Assembly (NCBI RefSeq): GCF_019973775.1
Contig: NZ_AP025032.1
Coordinates: 4,306,001-4,370,000, forward strand
Reading direction: 5' to 3'
Origin: Aureimonas sp. SA4125
Lineage (GTDB): Bacteria; Pseudomonadota; Alphaproteobacteria; Rhizobiales; Rhizobiaceae
Length of the DNA: 64,000 nucleotides
Shown here: positions 17,373 to 26,375 of the stretch, piece after piece
Position numbering within the stretch: position 1 is the first letter of the stretch
Layout: every line of letters begins with the position of its first letter
Made by a program: the position numbers and the translations under genes
The notes under the pieces: model-generated
Told to the model about the DNA's origin: nothing
The model's input: the letters and a program-made list of their open reading frames with translations, nothing else
The model's database searches: none

Positions 17373-18595
17373 TGGGCTCGGCGCTGGACACCGAGGCGCC
17401 CGTGCTCGACTGGCTGGCTGCCCGCGTGCCCGACATGGAGGCACTTCTCTGCGACCTCGTATCTATCGACAGCAACAGCACCGATGCTGCGGGTGTCGCC
17501 GCGGTGGCGACCCGACTTGAGAAATTTCTGCACTCGGCCAATGTGGAAGTCTCTCGGATTTCCAGCGGCTCCGATGCACCTCTGCTGGCGGCGGGCGTGC
17601 CTGGCGCCGCTAGCGTCGCGCCCGCCCTGATGCTCGGGCACATGGACACGGTTTTTCCGATGGGCGCCGCCGCCGCGCGCCCCTTCCGCGTCGCCGGCAA
17701 TCAGCTTCATGGACCGGGCGTGGCGGACATGAAGGCGGGCCTTGTGATTGAGGCTTTCGTCCTGGCGGCATTGGCGGCGACGACTACGCCAGCGCGGCCC
17801 GTCACCGCCCTGTTCACCGTCGACGAGGAAATCGCCTCGCCGCTGTCGCACCTGCACATCCATGCGGCGGCGCGCACGGCCGCCTTCGTTCTCAACGCGG
17901 AACCGGGCCGGGCCAACGGCAATGTCGTCATCGAGCGCAAGGGCGGCATGTTCGGCTGGCTCAGCGTCACCGGAAGGGCGTCGCATGCCGGGATCGACTT
18001 CCCGGCCGGCGCGAGCGCCATTACCGAGCTGGCGCACAAGATCGTCGACCTGGAGCGGCTGACGGATCTCGACTCGGGAATTACTGTCAATGTGGGACTG
18101 GTGGAGGGCGGACAGTCGATCAATACCGTTGCGCCGGATGCCAGGGCGGGAATCGACATCCGTTATGCCACCCCCGATCAGCGGTCCAATCTCCTCCAGG
18201 CCATTGACGCGATCGTCTCGCTGAACCGGGACGCGGCGACGAGCGCGGCTTTTGATGTCATCGGCGAGTTCCACCCGATGGTTCCCTCGGAAGGCTCCCG
18301 GGCACTGCTGGCTGTTTACCAGTCCGCCGCCGCGACCCTCGGCTTTGCCGCCGAGGGCGAGGCAACGGGCGGCTGCTCGGACGCTGGCTTCGCCGCCTCG
18401 CTCGGCATTCCGACGCTTTGCGGTCTCGGTCCGGTCGGCGGCAAGGCCCACACCGAGGCCGAATATGTCGAGCGGGGCTCGATCCTTCCCCGCGCCCAGG
18501 CCCTCGCCCTCACCCTACTGCGCTTTCCTCTCGACCCGCCCGAGCTGGATACCGGCTCGCGGCGGCCATTGTTCAACCCGCCAACGGATCGTTGA
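17372..18595 (+). CDS. M20-family metallopeptidase (carboxypeptidase G2/ArgE-like)
   Basis: A 407-residue zinc amidohydrolase. Metal-site motifs are intact: GHMDT (H90, D92), GVADMKAG with D119 bridging, DEE for the catalytic base region, and a late CSDAG/GKAHTEAE histidine. A dimerisation domain with GRASHAGID sits in the middle. No signal peptide, so it works in the cytoplasm. Coupled to the upstream regulator and followed by a complete branched-chain-type ABC importer, so it probably cleaves an amide or N-acyl amino acid brought in by it. Confidence 0.88.
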   Translation: MGSALDTEAPVLDWLAARVPDMEALLCDLVSIDSNSTDAAGVAAVATRLEKFLHSANVEVSRISSGSDAPLLAAGVPGAASVAPALMLGHMDTVFPMGAAAARPFRVAGNQLHGPGVADMKAGLVIEAFVLAALAATTTPARPVTALFTVDEEIASPLSHLHIHAAARTAAFVLNAEPGRANGNVVIERKGGMFGWLSVTGRASHAGIDFPAGASAITELAHKIVDLERLTDLDSGITVNVGLVEGGQSINTVAPDARAGIDIRYATPDQRSNLLQAIDAIVSLNRDAATSAAFDVIGEFHPMVPSEGSRALLAVYQSAAATLGFAAEGEATGGCSDAGFAASLGIPTLCGLGPVGGKAHTEAEYVERGSILPRAQALALTLLRFPLDPPELDTGSRRPLFNPPTDR

Positions 18596-18627
18596 TCGAC
18601 CGACGGCCAGCCAAAGGAGATGACCCC

Positions 18628-19953
18628 ATGCGTGTGTGCCCGAAAGCTTCCCGGCTCTTGCGTCGGTTCAGAACCGCCGCCCTCGGTTCGAGTGCGCTCT
18701 TGCTGGCAGGTCTCCTGCCTGCGGCTGCCGACATGCTCCCGGCGCCGACAGTCGAGAGCCTGACGACCTGCGATTTCACCGAGACGGCAACGGCGAAGAT
18801 CGGTGTCCTGGCACCGCTGACTGGTCCGACGGCGGCCGACGCCACCGATTACTCCCGTGCGGCGGGCATTGCCATCGCCGAACTGAATGCGGCCGGCGGC
18901 GTCTGCGGCAAGGACAAGCGCTATCTCTTCGAGATCGTCGAGGCCGACGCGACCAATATGCGCAACGACGCGGTGGTCACGGCATTTCGCCGCCTCAATG
19001 GCACTGAAGGCCTCAACGTCATCCTGACACCCTATGCCAGCACGTCGAACTTCGAAATCGATCTGATGGCGCAGGAGAAGATGCCCTATCTCATCTCGGG
19101 CGGCGCGGAATCGACTCGGGCGATCATCGAGAAGGATCCTGAGAAATATCCGACAGTCTGGTCCCGTGTTCCGGACTACGGCGGCTATTTCACCGACTTG
19201 CCGCCTCTCCTCAACGACTATCTGGACAAGGGCACCCTCAAACTGCCGGCGAAGACCGTGTACATCGTCGGTTCCGACGACCCCTACGGCTCGACCATCG
19301 CCGACGGGCTCGACCGGGTCTTCAAGGAAGTCGGCTGGCAGGTCGTCGGGCGAGACACGGTGCCCTTCCAGTCGGTCACGGACTGGCGCACGCAACTCGC
19401 CAAGATCCGTGAGCTCAACCCGGCGGTCATCATCAACACGGAATGGTCGGCCTCGGGCGCAGCTACCTTCTTCAACCAGTTCAACGAGCAGCCGCTGCCG
19501 TCGCTGCTGTTCCTGCAGTACGCCCCGTCGATCCCCGAATTCCAGGATGTCACCCGCAACCAGGCCGTCGGCGTCATGTACTCCATGCTGGGCGGCGCGA
19601 TCGACAGCCGCGAGGACACCAAGGCGATCTCCGCCAAGTTTGCCGAGGAATACGGTCCCGGCGGCTATTTCTCCGTCGCCGGCTACAACGCGGCGCAACT
19701 CTATGCGCTCTGCGTCAACCAAGGCAACGATCCGACCGACCGCATGGCCATCGGCACCTGTTTCGGCAAGCTCGACGTCGACACGCCCTCTGGACGCCTG
19801 GCCTTCGACCCGAAGACGCATCTGGCAATCCAGGGCAACGACTACATGCCGACGCTCTTCTACCAGCTGCAGAGCGACGGCAAGCCGGCCATCGTCGCCC
19901 CGGAGTCGGTGGCCCAGGCCACTTTCGCAGCCTCACCCTGGATGAAGCCGTAA
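18628..19953 (+). CDS. Branched-chain amino-acid-type ABC transporter substrate-binding protein
   Basis: A 441-residue periplasmic binding protein (Peripla_BP_6/LivJ type). ATG 18628 follows AAAGGAG. The first 36 or so residues are basic then hydrophobic and end in LLPAAADM, a Sec signal. The mature part has the characteristic opening KIGVLAPLTGPTAAD and a mid-protein VYIVGSDDPYG strand. First gene of the liv-like block and followed by a hairpin before the ATPases. The family binds amino acids, amides and aromatic acids, so the ligand cannot be named. Confidence 0.9.
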   Translation: MRVCPKASRLLRRFRTAALGSSALLLAGLLPAAADMLPAPTVESLTTCDFTETATAKIGVLAPLTGPTAADATDYSRAAGIAIAELNAAGGVCGKDKRYLFEIVEADATNMRNDAVVTAFRRLNGTEGLNVILTPYASTSNFEIDLMAQEKMPYLISGGAESTRAIIEKDPEKYPTVWSRVPDYGGYFTDLPPLLNDYLDKGTLKLPAKTVYIVGSDDPYGSTIADGLDRVFKEVGWQVVGRDTVPFQSVTDWRTQLAKIRELNPAVIINTEWSASGAATFFNQFNEQPLPSLLFLQYAPSIPEFQDVTRNQAVGVMYSMLGGAIDSREDTKAISAKFAEEYGPGGYFSVAGYNAAQLYALCVNQGNDPTDRMAIGTCFGKLDVDTPSGRLAFDPKTHLAIQGNDYMPTLFYQLQSDGKPAIVAPESVAQATFAASPWMKP

Positions 19954-19965
19954 TCGCCTCAGCCT

Positions 19966-19985
19966 GCCGGCCCTTCGGGGCCGGC
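19966..19985 (+). terminator. Hairpin between binding protein and ATPase genes
   Basis: GCCGGCCC (19966-19973), loop TTCG, GGGCCGGC (19978-19985): a perfect eight-pair stem closed by a stable tetraloop, with no T-run. Such intercistronic hairpins usually protect the binding-protein message or reduce read-through. Confidence 0.6.
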
Positions 19986-20012
19986 TTCATCGACGCATGA
20001 CAGGAGGCGGTG

Positions 20013-20771
20013 ATGCCGGACGAAGGCGCTAACATTCTGGAGGTCGACGGCCTCGGTAAGGCCTTCGGCTCGCTGGTGGCGGTGGACGACGTGTCCTTTA
20101 CAATCGGCCGGCGCGAGATTCTGGGCATCGCCGGCCCGAACGGCGCCGGCAAGACCACGCTCTTCAACCTCATCAGCCGGATCCCCTTCGGCGCCGACCG
20201 CGGCACCGTGCGGTTCGCGGGACAACGAATCGAGCGCCTGGCGCCGCATCGCATCTTTCGCCTCGGGCTGGCCCGCACCTTCCAGAAGGAGACCGCCTTC
20301 GCCAAGCTGACGGTCGCCCAGAACATCCGCGTCGGCGCCGCCTATGGCGGTGGGATGCGTGGCGCGGCACTTTCCAAGGCGATCGACGAGGCGTTGGACG
20401 TGATGGATCTCTCGGCAGTTCGAGGCGAGCTGGCGGCGACCCTTCCGGTCTATGAGACCAAGCGCCTGATGATCGCCTCGGCGGCTGTCATCGGCCCGCA
20501 ACTGCTGATGCTCGACGAACCGGCCTCCGGCCTGAACTCTGTTGAACTCGCTGACCTGAAGCTCCTGATCCTGCGGCTGCGCGACCGGGGGGCGGCGATC
20601 CTTCTGATCGAGCACATCCTGCCGCTACTTTTCGGCATTTCCGAACGCGTCATGGTGATGGACTTCGGACGCAAGCTCACCGAGGGCCCGCCGTCGGCGA
20701 TTGCCCGCGACCCCCGCGTGATCGAAGCCTATCTCGGGGGCCCGAAGGAGCTCGACACCGATGCGGCTTAG
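20013..20771 (+). CDS. LivG-like ABC transporter ATP-binding protein
   Basis: A 252-residue ATPase with Walker A GPNGAGKTT, the LivG-type insertion after it (ISRIPFGADRGTVRFAG), Walker B LLMLDEPASGLN and H-loop LLIEH. The signature is weak: 'VYETKRLMIASA' stands where LSxGQ is expected, with no SGG, which is unusual. ATG 20013 is favoured over GTG 20010 because AGGAGG (20002-20007) is five bases upstream. The gene overlaps the following LivF-like gene by eleven bases. Confidence 0.87.
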   Translation: MPDEGANILEVDGLGKAFGSLVAVDDVSFTIGRREILGIAGPNGAGKTTLFNLISRIPFGADRGTVRFAGQRIERLAPHRIFRLGLARTFQKETAFAKLTVAQNIRVGAAYGGGMRGAALSKAIDEALDVMDLSAVRGELAATLPVYETKRLMIASAAVIGPQLLMLDEPASGLNSVELADLKLLILRLRDRGAAILLIEHILPLLFGISERVMVMDFGRKLTEGPPSAIARDPRVIEAYLGGPKELDTDAA

Positions 20772-21474
20772 CGTCGAAAATCTATCGGCCGGCTATGGCC
20801 GGATCGAGGTGCTTCACAGGCTCACCATTGAGGTAGCAGAGGGCGGCGCGGTCGGGCTGTTCGGACCGAACGGGCACGGCAAGACCACGCTGCTACGCAC
20901 GATCTCCGGCCTGATCAAGCCGGTCGCCGGCAGGATCCGCTTCGGCGAAGCCGACCTCACGGGCGCCGCGCCAAACGCCGTCGTCGACGCCGGCATCGTG
21001 CACGTGGCTCAGGCCAGCGTTCTCTTTCCGCGGATGACCGTACTCGAGGCTCTGACGCTCGGCGCCTATCCGCGGGCAGCCTGGCCCCACCGCAGGGCGT
21101 CCCTCGACAAGGTCTTCGCCATTTTCCCGCGGCTGGCCGAGCGCCGGTCGCAGGCCTGTCGCACCTTGTCGGGCGGCGAACGCCAGATGGCGGCGATCGG
21201 CGTCGGGCTGATGGGTTGCCCCAGGCTCCTGATGCTGGACGAGCCGACGCTCGGCCTTGCTCCGAAGATCCGCCAGGAGCTCGCACAGCGCATCGCGTTG
21301 GTTGCCGAGACGGGCGTCGGCCTCATTGTCGTAGACCAGGACGTCGACCTCCTCCTCGCCCTTTGTCCTCGCCTCTACCTCATCGAGAAAGGCACGGTGA
21401 CCATGGACATCAAAGACCGCAGCGAACTCCGGCATCAGGATGTCGTCGAGCGCTATTTCGGGAGCACCGTCTGA
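20761..21474 (+). CDS. LivF-like ABC transporter ATP-binding protein
   Basis: A 237-residue ATPase with Walker A GPNGHGKTT (histidine in place of the common alanine), signature LSGGERQ and Walker B LLMLDEPTLGLAP. It is the second ATPase of the branched-chain-type importer and carries the canonical signature that the first lacks. Coupled on both sides: start inside the upstream gene, stop TGA overlapping the permease ATG at 21474. Confidence 0.9.
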   Translation: MRLSVENLSAGYGRIEVLHRLTIEVAEGGAVGLFGPNGHGKTTLLRTISGLIKPVAGRIRFGEADLTGAAPNAVVDAGIVHVAQASVLFPRMTVLEALTLGAYPRAAWPHRRASLDKVFAIFPRLAERRSQACRTLSGGERQMAAIGVGLMGCPRLLMLDEPTLGLAPKIRQELAQRIALVAETGVGLIVVDQDVDLLLALCPRLYLIEKGTVTMDIKDRSELRHQDVVERYFGSTV

Positions 21475-22337
21475 TGGTCTCGATCCTGGTGGCGGGGCTG
21501 GTTTCCGGCTCGATCTACGCGCTGATCGCGAGCGGCCTGTCGCTCGTCTGGGGCGCGCTCGGCGTCTTCAATTTCGCTCACGGCGTGCTCCTGATGATGG
21601 GCGCCTATGTCGCCTGGTGGGTGTCGGCGCCTGGGGGCCTAGGTCTCGGCCTGCTCGTGGGGATCCTCGCCTGCATCGCTTTTCTGATCCTCGCAGGGGG
21701 TCTTCTGTACGCTCTCCTCGTGCGACCATGGATCGGCACGGCCAATGCCGAGCTGACCGTGATCATGACAACGATTGCCGGCGCGATGTTCCTCGAAAAC
21801 GCGGCGCTGTATCTGTTCGGCGGGCGGCTGAAGGTCCTCGATCAGGTTGTCTCCGGCACCGTCAGCATCGGCGGTACGGCGATGCAGGCGCAGAACCTCC
21901 TCGTCATCGTTCTGGCCCCCCTGCTTCTCGGCGCCCTTGCGCTCTTCCTCAAGCTCAGCAAGTACGGCCTCGCCATCCGCGCCATCGCACAGAACCGCGA
22001 GGCTGCGCAGCTTCTCGGAATCCGAATCGAGCGCATGTATCTGGCGACCTTCGCCGTCAGCGCCGTGCTGGCGGGCGTCGCCGGGGTAATGATCGGCGGC
22101 CTTTTCAACCTGTCTCCCGGCATGGGCAGCGACCCGTTGCTGCGCGCCTTCCTGGTCGTCGTCTTCGGCGGCCTCGGCAGTCTGCCGGGAACCATCGTCG
22201 CGGCGTACCTGATCGGCCTGATCGAGGCGGGAAGCTCCTATTACATCGGCATCTACTGGACCCCCGTCGTCCTCTTTGCCGTTCTCATCACTGTCCTGCT
22301 CGTTCGGCCGAACGGTCTCCTGGGGCGCCCGGCATGA
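21474..22337 (+). CDS. LivH-like ABC transporter permease
   Basis: A 287-residue inner-membrane permease rich in hydrophobic segments, with the LivH landmark GLSLVWGALGVFNFAHG near the N-terminus and the EAA-like coupling stretch AIAQNREAAQLLGIRIERMY. Start ATG 21474 overlaps the ATPase stop; the stop overlaps the next permease (ATGA 22334-22337). Confidence 0.92.
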   Translation: MVSILVAGLVSGSIYALIASGLSLVWGALGVFNFAHGVLLMMGAYVAWWVSAPGGLGLGLLVGILACIAFLILAGGLLYALLVRPWIGTANAELTVIMTTIAGAMFLENAALYLFGGRLKVLDQVVSGTVSIGGTAMQAQNLLVIVLAPLLLGALALFLKLSKYGLAIRAIAQNREAAQLLGIRIERMYLATFAVSAVLAGVAGVMIGGLFNLSPGMGSDPLLRAFLVVVFGGLGSLPGTIVAAYLIGLIEAGSSYYIGIYWTPVVLFAVLITVLLVRPNGLLGRPA

Positions 22338-23329
22338 GCGCGGTTGCAAGCCGGTACCTGGGACTCGGGTTTTGGATGGCAGCCATCGCCGCCGCTGTGG
22401 TGCTGCCGCAGATCTTCACCTCCGGCGTGTCGCAGAACCTTGCCGTCGTCGCGCTACTCTTCGCGGTCGTCGCATCGAACTGGGACCTGACGCTCGGCTA
22501 TGCCGGCATCTTCAACTTCGCGCACGTCGCGTTCTTCGGCATCGCCGGCTATGTCGCGGCGATCGCCACCATCCATCTCGGCCTTCCCGTCTGGTGGGAC
22601 ATCCTGCTGGCGGTGGCCGTCATCGCCATGCTCTCCGGCGTCACCGCGGCGCTGGCGCTGCGGCTGCGAGGCATCTATGTCGCCCTCGTTACCTTTGCCT
22701 TCGTGCAGCTCTGTGTCGCCCTGATCGTCAGCCAGAAAGACTGGACCGGCGGTGCCGTGGGTCTCGTCGGCGTGCCCGATCTCGAGATCGCCGGTGGGCC
22801 GCTGGGCGCCGATCCGAAGAACTATGTCTACCTCTCCGCCGGCCTGCTTCTGGCCTCGACCTTCTTCCTGCGAAAGCTGGTGGCGTCCGATTTCGGGCTC
22901 AGCCTGATCGCACTGCGCGACAACGAGGCCTACGCGGTGGCGAGAGGCGTCTCGGCAATGCGCCAGCGCGTCCTCGCAATGGTCGCGAGCTCGCTTTTCA
23001 CCGCGGCCGCAGGCGCGGTCTATGCCCATTACCTGATAGTCGCCTCGCCAGACGTCTTCTCCTTCTCGCTGACGACGCTGATCCTGTCGATGACGTTGCT
23101 TGGGGGCACCGCGACGATCTTCGGGCCGATCCTCGGCGCCATCGCCCTCACCGTCGTTACCGAGCAGCTCGCCGGCTTCGGTGTCATCCGCTTCATGATC
23201 ATCGCCGTTCTGATCGTCCTTACCCTGCGCTTCCTGCCGGGAGGCATCTGGTCGGTGGGGACGCACTGGGTTGGCCGCAAGGCGTCGAAGAGCCGCCGAT
23301 CCAAAGAAACCGGGAGCCTTCCACAATGA
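22334..23329 (+). CDS. LivM-like ABC transporter permease
   Basis: A 331-residue partner permease with the LivM landmark NWDLTLGYAGIFNFAHVAFF and the coupling stretch SLIALRDNEAYAVARGVS. It ends in a basic cytoplasmic tail. With the two ATPases, LivH-like permease and binding protein it completes a five-part importer. The stop overlaps the start of the deacetylase gene by four bases, tying transport to enzymes. Confidence 0.92.
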   Translation: MSAVASRYLGLGFWMAAIAAAVVLPQIFTSGVSQNLAVVALLFAVVASNWDLTLGYAGIFNFAHVAFFGIAGYVAAIATIHLGLPVWWDILLAVAVIAMLSGVTAALALRLRGIYVALVTFAFVQLCVALIVSQKDWTGGAVGLVGVPDLEIAGGPLGADPKNYVYLSAGLLLASTFFLRKLVASDFGLSLIALRDNEAYAVARGVSAMRQRVLAMVASSLFTAAAGAVYAHYLIVASPDVFSFSLTTLILSMTLLGGTATIFGPILGAIALTVVTEQLAGFGVIRFMIIAVLIVLTLRFLPGGIWSVGTHWVGRKASKSRRSKETGSLPQ

Positions 23330-24174
23330 ACCTCTTCACCTGGCCCGATGGATACCGATCCGCTGCGAGCCTGACCTTCGACTTTGACGCCGAAACCGTC
23401 TGGGTGGCGATGGACCCGCAGAATGCCAGACGCCCCGGCGTCCTCTCGATCGGGCATTACGGCGCGCGTGTCGGACTGCCGCTCATTCTCGATGTTCTCA
23501 AGCGTCACGATGTCCGGGCGACCTTTTTCGTCGTCGGACAAAATGTCGAGCGCTATCCCGAGCGGGTGCGCCGGATCGTCGACGAGGGTCACGAAGTGGC
23601 CGTCCACGGCTACACCCATACGCCGCCGCAGCAGCTCTCCGTCGAGGCCGAGGAGGAAGAACTCGCCAAGGCGCTGGCCCTCCTGCGCGGCACCGGTGCA
23701 GACGTTTGCGGGTATCGCTCGCCATCCTGGGACGTCAGCCCTGTGACTCTCGAACTCTTGGAAAAGCAGGGCCTGTCCTACTCCAGCCAGATGATGGCCG
23801 ACATTCGTCCCTATCGTCACCCCGGCAAGGCACTGGTCGAATTGCCGATCCAGTGGCTGCTCGACGACTGGCCGTTCTTTGCCTTCGGGCTTGGACAAAT
23901 GGATCGCCCGATCCAGAGCGCGGCGAGCGTCGAGGCCATCTGGGCCGAAGAGCTGGAGGCGATCCATGCCCTCGGCGGCCATTTCATCCTGACGATGCAT
24001 CCGCAGGTGATCGGCCGCCCGAGCCGTGTCGCCATGCTCGAACGCATGGTCGCGATGCTGAAGTCCCGCGACGACATCTGGCTCGCCACCTGCGCGGAGG
24101 TCGCCGCCCATGCCGCGGTGACCCTTGCCGCAGACGATACGGTCAGTCTCTTTGGGGTCGACGACAATGCATGA
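23326..24174 (+). CDS. Polysaccharide-deacetylase-fold hydrolase (PuuE/cyclic-imide hydrolase-like)
   Basis: A 282-residue NodB-fold hydrolase. The metal-binding pair is visible as TFDFD (17-21) and HGYTH (H94, H98), and RSPSWD is the next conserved motif. There is no signal peptide, so it acts inside the cell. The opening LTFDFDAETVW and the total length are those of the PuuE allantoinase/imidase branch, whose known members open cyclic amides and imides, not polysaccharides. Co-translated with the Liv-type permease and followed by an SDR and a beta-lactamase-like hydrolase. Imide or lactam opening is an inference. Confidence 0.82.
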   Translation: MNLFTWPDGYRSAASLTFDFDAETVWVAMDPQNARRPGVLSIGHYGARVGLPLILDVLKRHDVRATFFVVGQNVERYPERVRRIVDEGHEVAVHGYTHTPPQQLSVEAEEEELAKALALLRGTGADVCGYRSPSWDVSPVTLELLEKQGLSYSSQMMADIRPYRHPGKALVELPIQWLLDDWPFFAFGLGQMDRPIQSAASVEAIWAEELEAIHALGGHFILTMHPQVIGRPSRVAMLERMVAMLKSRDDIWLATCAEVAAHAAVTLAADDTVSLFGVDDNA

Positions 24175-24913
24175 CTTTAACGGTCGGCGGGCAATCGTTA
24201 CCGGCGCGGCAGGCGGCATCGGTCGCGCCATCATCGCCGAGCTGCAGCGGTCGGGCGCTTCGGTCGCGGGGATTGACCGCGACGAGGCTGGGCTCGCCGC
24301 GCTCGGCGATATGGCTACGGTGACCGCAGATCTCGCCGATGTCGCCTCCACGCGGACAGCCGTCGGCGCGGCGATCGCTCTTCTGGGTGGGCCTGTGGAC
24401 GTCCTCGTCAACGCCGCCGGTGTTTATGTACTAGCCCCGGCCATGAGGGTCGATGTGGAGGACTGGGACCTCAACCAATCGATCAACCTGCGCGCCAGCT
24501 TCTTTGCAGCGCAGGCTGTGATCGCCGAAAGAAAGGCTGCAAGCGCCACCGGGCCGATGGCCGTCGTCAATATCTCCTCGACCGGCGCCTATCGCATGGG
24601 CACCGGCGACGCGGCCTTGTCCTACGGCGCAAGCAAGGCGGGGCTGATCGGCCTCACCATCGCCATGGCGGCGGAATGGGCGCGCGAGAACATCCGGGTA
24701 AATGTCGTAGTTCCCGGCGTCATCGATACCAGCATGGTCCGCCTGATGGACGATCCGGAAGCGGGTCAGGCCTGGCTGGACACGCGCGTCCCGCTACGCC
24801 GGCTGGGCCGACCGGAGGAGGTCGCCAAAGCGGTCTGCTTCCTCGCCTCCGACGATGCATCCTACATCACCGGAACTCACCTCGTCGTCGATGGAGGCTA
24901 TCTCTGTGTCTGA
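24167..24913 (+). CDS. SDR-family oxidoreductase
   Basis: A 248-residue classical SDR with TGAAGGIGRA at the N-terminus, NAAGVYV, the catalytic YGASKAG and a normal ITGTHLVVDGGYLCV ending. ATG 24167 lies inside the end of the deacetylase gene (eight-base overlap), and its own stop overlaps the next gene. It probably acts on a hydroxyl or keto group of the same substrate family; the exact substrate is unknown. Confidence 0.87.
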   Translation: MHDFNGRRAIVTGAAGGIGRAIIAELQRSGASVAGIDRDEAGLAALGDMATVTADLADVASTRTAVGAAIALLGGPVDVLVNAAGVYVLAPAMRVDVEDWDLNQSINLRASFFAAQAVIAERKAASATGPMAVVNISSTGAYRMGTGDAALSYGASKAGLIGLTIAMAAEWARENIRVNVVVPGVIDTSMVRLMDDPEAGQAWLDTRVPLRRLGRPEEVAKAVCFLASDDASYITGTHLVVDGGYLCV

Positions 24914-25841
24914 GCAACTGACCTGGCTGGATATCCTGGAACGGCGTTTGAAGGCACTTGCAGACGGGGTGCGCGCTGACTGGAGTGTCTACGTTCGCTT
25001 CCTTGCTGGCAACGAGGAGATCACGATCAACGCCGATCGCTCACAGGATACGATGAGCCTGATCAAGGTGCCGATTCTCGTCACCCTGATGCGGCGGGTA
25101 GAACGCGGCGAAGCCGATCTGTCGCGGCGCCTGACGCTCACCGACGATCACAAGCGGCTCGGCACCGGCGTCCTTTTCCTGCTTGATGCCGGCGCATCGC
25201 TGACGCTGAAGGATGCGGCCTGGCTCATGACCGTGGTCAGCGACAACACCGCGACCGACATCTGCCTGGAGGCCGCAGGAGGCGTCGACGGCGTCAACGC
25301 TGAGATGCGGGCCCTCGGCATTCCCGATATCCAGATGACCGGCGACGCTCTGACCTGGTTCCGCGCCCTCGGCTCGAGCATGGACCCCGAACTCGGCACC
25401 GTTGCTCCCGGCGAATTCGCCCGACGGGGCTATCCGCCTCTCGGCGTCAGCGACTTGTCAGACGCCCGCGAACGCTATCACTTCGAGACCGGGCGGCCCT
25501 TCAGCCTGGCCAGCGCCCGGGGCCTCGGACTCCTCTTGACGCAATTGCACGAGAACTGCTGCGCCGAACCTCGTACATGCGCTGTCATCCGCGGCTTCCT
25601 ACTCGGTCAACAATTGCAAACCATGGTGCCCAAATATGCCTGGGGCGTCTCCGCGGCGCACAAAACTGGTGGCTTTCAACCCTTCATCGCTTCCGATGTC
25701 GGCATTTTCACACCGGCCTCCGGGTCCCCCGCGATCATCTGCATCATGAGTCAACGCTATCGCGGCCAGCGCGCTCTTCTGGAAGATACCGTTGCCCGAA
25801 TGGGCGAGCTCGTCATCCATGCAGCGGAAGCCTATCGCTAG
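24906..25841 (+). CDS. Class-A beta-lactamase-like serine hydrolase
   Basis: All three serine beta-lactamase motifs are present: S51-L-I-K54 (SxxK), S112-D113-N114 and K253-T254-G255. The Glu166 loop is not clearly recognisable. No signal peptide is seen, unlike antibiotic-resistance enzymes, so it acts in the cytoplasm. GTG 24906 is chosen because GGAGG (24893-24897) precedes it by eight bases; ATG 24891 in the same frame is the alternative. It ends the operon. With the imidase-like gene two places upstream, a role in hydrolysing a lactam, half-amide or peptide nutrient is more likely than drug resistance. Confidence 0.83.
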   Translation: MSEQLTWLDILERRLKALADGVRADWSVYVRFLAGNEEITINADRSQDTMSLIKVPILVTLMRRVERGEADLSRRLTLTDDHKRLGTGVLFLLDAGASLTLKDAAWLMTVVSDNTATDICLEAAGGVDGVNAEMRALGIPDIQMTGDALTWFRALGSSMDPELGTVAPGEFARRGYPPLGVSDLSDARERYHFETGRPFSLASARGLGLLLTQLHENCCAEPRTCAVIRGFLLGQQLQTMVPKYAWGVSAAHKTGGFQPFIASDVGIFTPASGSPAIICIMSQRYRGQRALLEDTVARMGELVIHAAEAYR

Positions 25842-25849
25842 AACAAGCA

Positions 25850-26205
25850 AGGCCATCTCGGCCTCGCCTGTCGGAGCGCGCTTTTGGCAAGAGCATTGCG
25901 CCTGTGGCTCGGAACAGCACCGAAATCTGATGGCTCTGCCTGGCTCGTGACGCCGACCTCCGCGCAGATGCCGAGGGCGCTTTCAGCTTGGCTCGGCAAG
26001 TATCATCTGATCCCCAAAGCCCTGACCTCTGTGGCCGGGGTCGATCCAAGCGCTGATGTCCACGTAGTAACCGACCGCCACGTCGCCATGACGCATGAAG
26101 TATCAGGGGGCGCATCCCATTGCTTGCGACAATCTCATATCCTGGTGCGGGCACGCATAGAGGCGCGCCGACCGCGCCGCAGCCGAGCCACGTTTCGATC
26201 ACGTC
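25850..26205 (-). pseudogene. GNAT acetyltransferase remnant
   Basis: On the minus strand one frame begins VIETWLGCGAVGAPLCVPAP, and after a frameshift another contains VGYYVDISAWIDPGHRGQG, the acetyl-CoA-binding motif A (R-G-Q-G-x-G) of GNAT enzymes. A stop follows soon after, and a third frame holds a piece of the C-terminus (SHRRNALAKSAL). At least two lesions, so it is not functional. It fills most of the gap after the beta-lactamase-like gene. Confidence 0.5.
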
Positions 26206-26249
26206 GTCGACTGCGAAGTCGTGCGAATGCGCGCATTTGCTATAGTGCG

Positions 26250-26375
26250 GTCCGCATCGAGATCATGTTCGGACATCTCGAGGACTGGCAACGGGTCGCC
26301 ACGAATTTCGACTGATGCCCCATCGTCTTCTTCCCTGCCGTCGCGCTCGCGGCCACGGTCATCTTCTGGCTATGA
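26250..26375 (+). pseudogene. IS5-family transposase C-terminal remnant
   Basis: The frame reads RIEIMFGHLEDWQRVATNFD, a stop at 26313-26315, then CPIVFFPAVALAATVIFWL and a stop at 26373-26375. This is the standard end of IS5-family transposases (RNRIEIMFGRLKDWRR... ATVIFWL), with the catalytic-region glutamate E in 'IEIMFG'. The internal stop and the absence of the rest show it is a relic. Confidence 0.65.

Noticed and set aside
23326..24174. Chitooligosaccharide deacetylase NodB
   Set aside because: The fold is shared, but the opening motif, the length and the absence of other nod genes point to the PuuE/imidase branch.
24906..25841. Antibiotic-resistance beta-lactamase
   Set aside because: The three serine-hydrolase motifs are present, but there is no export signal and the gene is embedded in a catabolic operon.
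25884..26315. A 143-codon plus-strand frame after the beta-lactamase-like gene
   Set aside because: Its first part is antisense to the GNAT remnant and its last part is the IS5 relic; no single protein is encoded.
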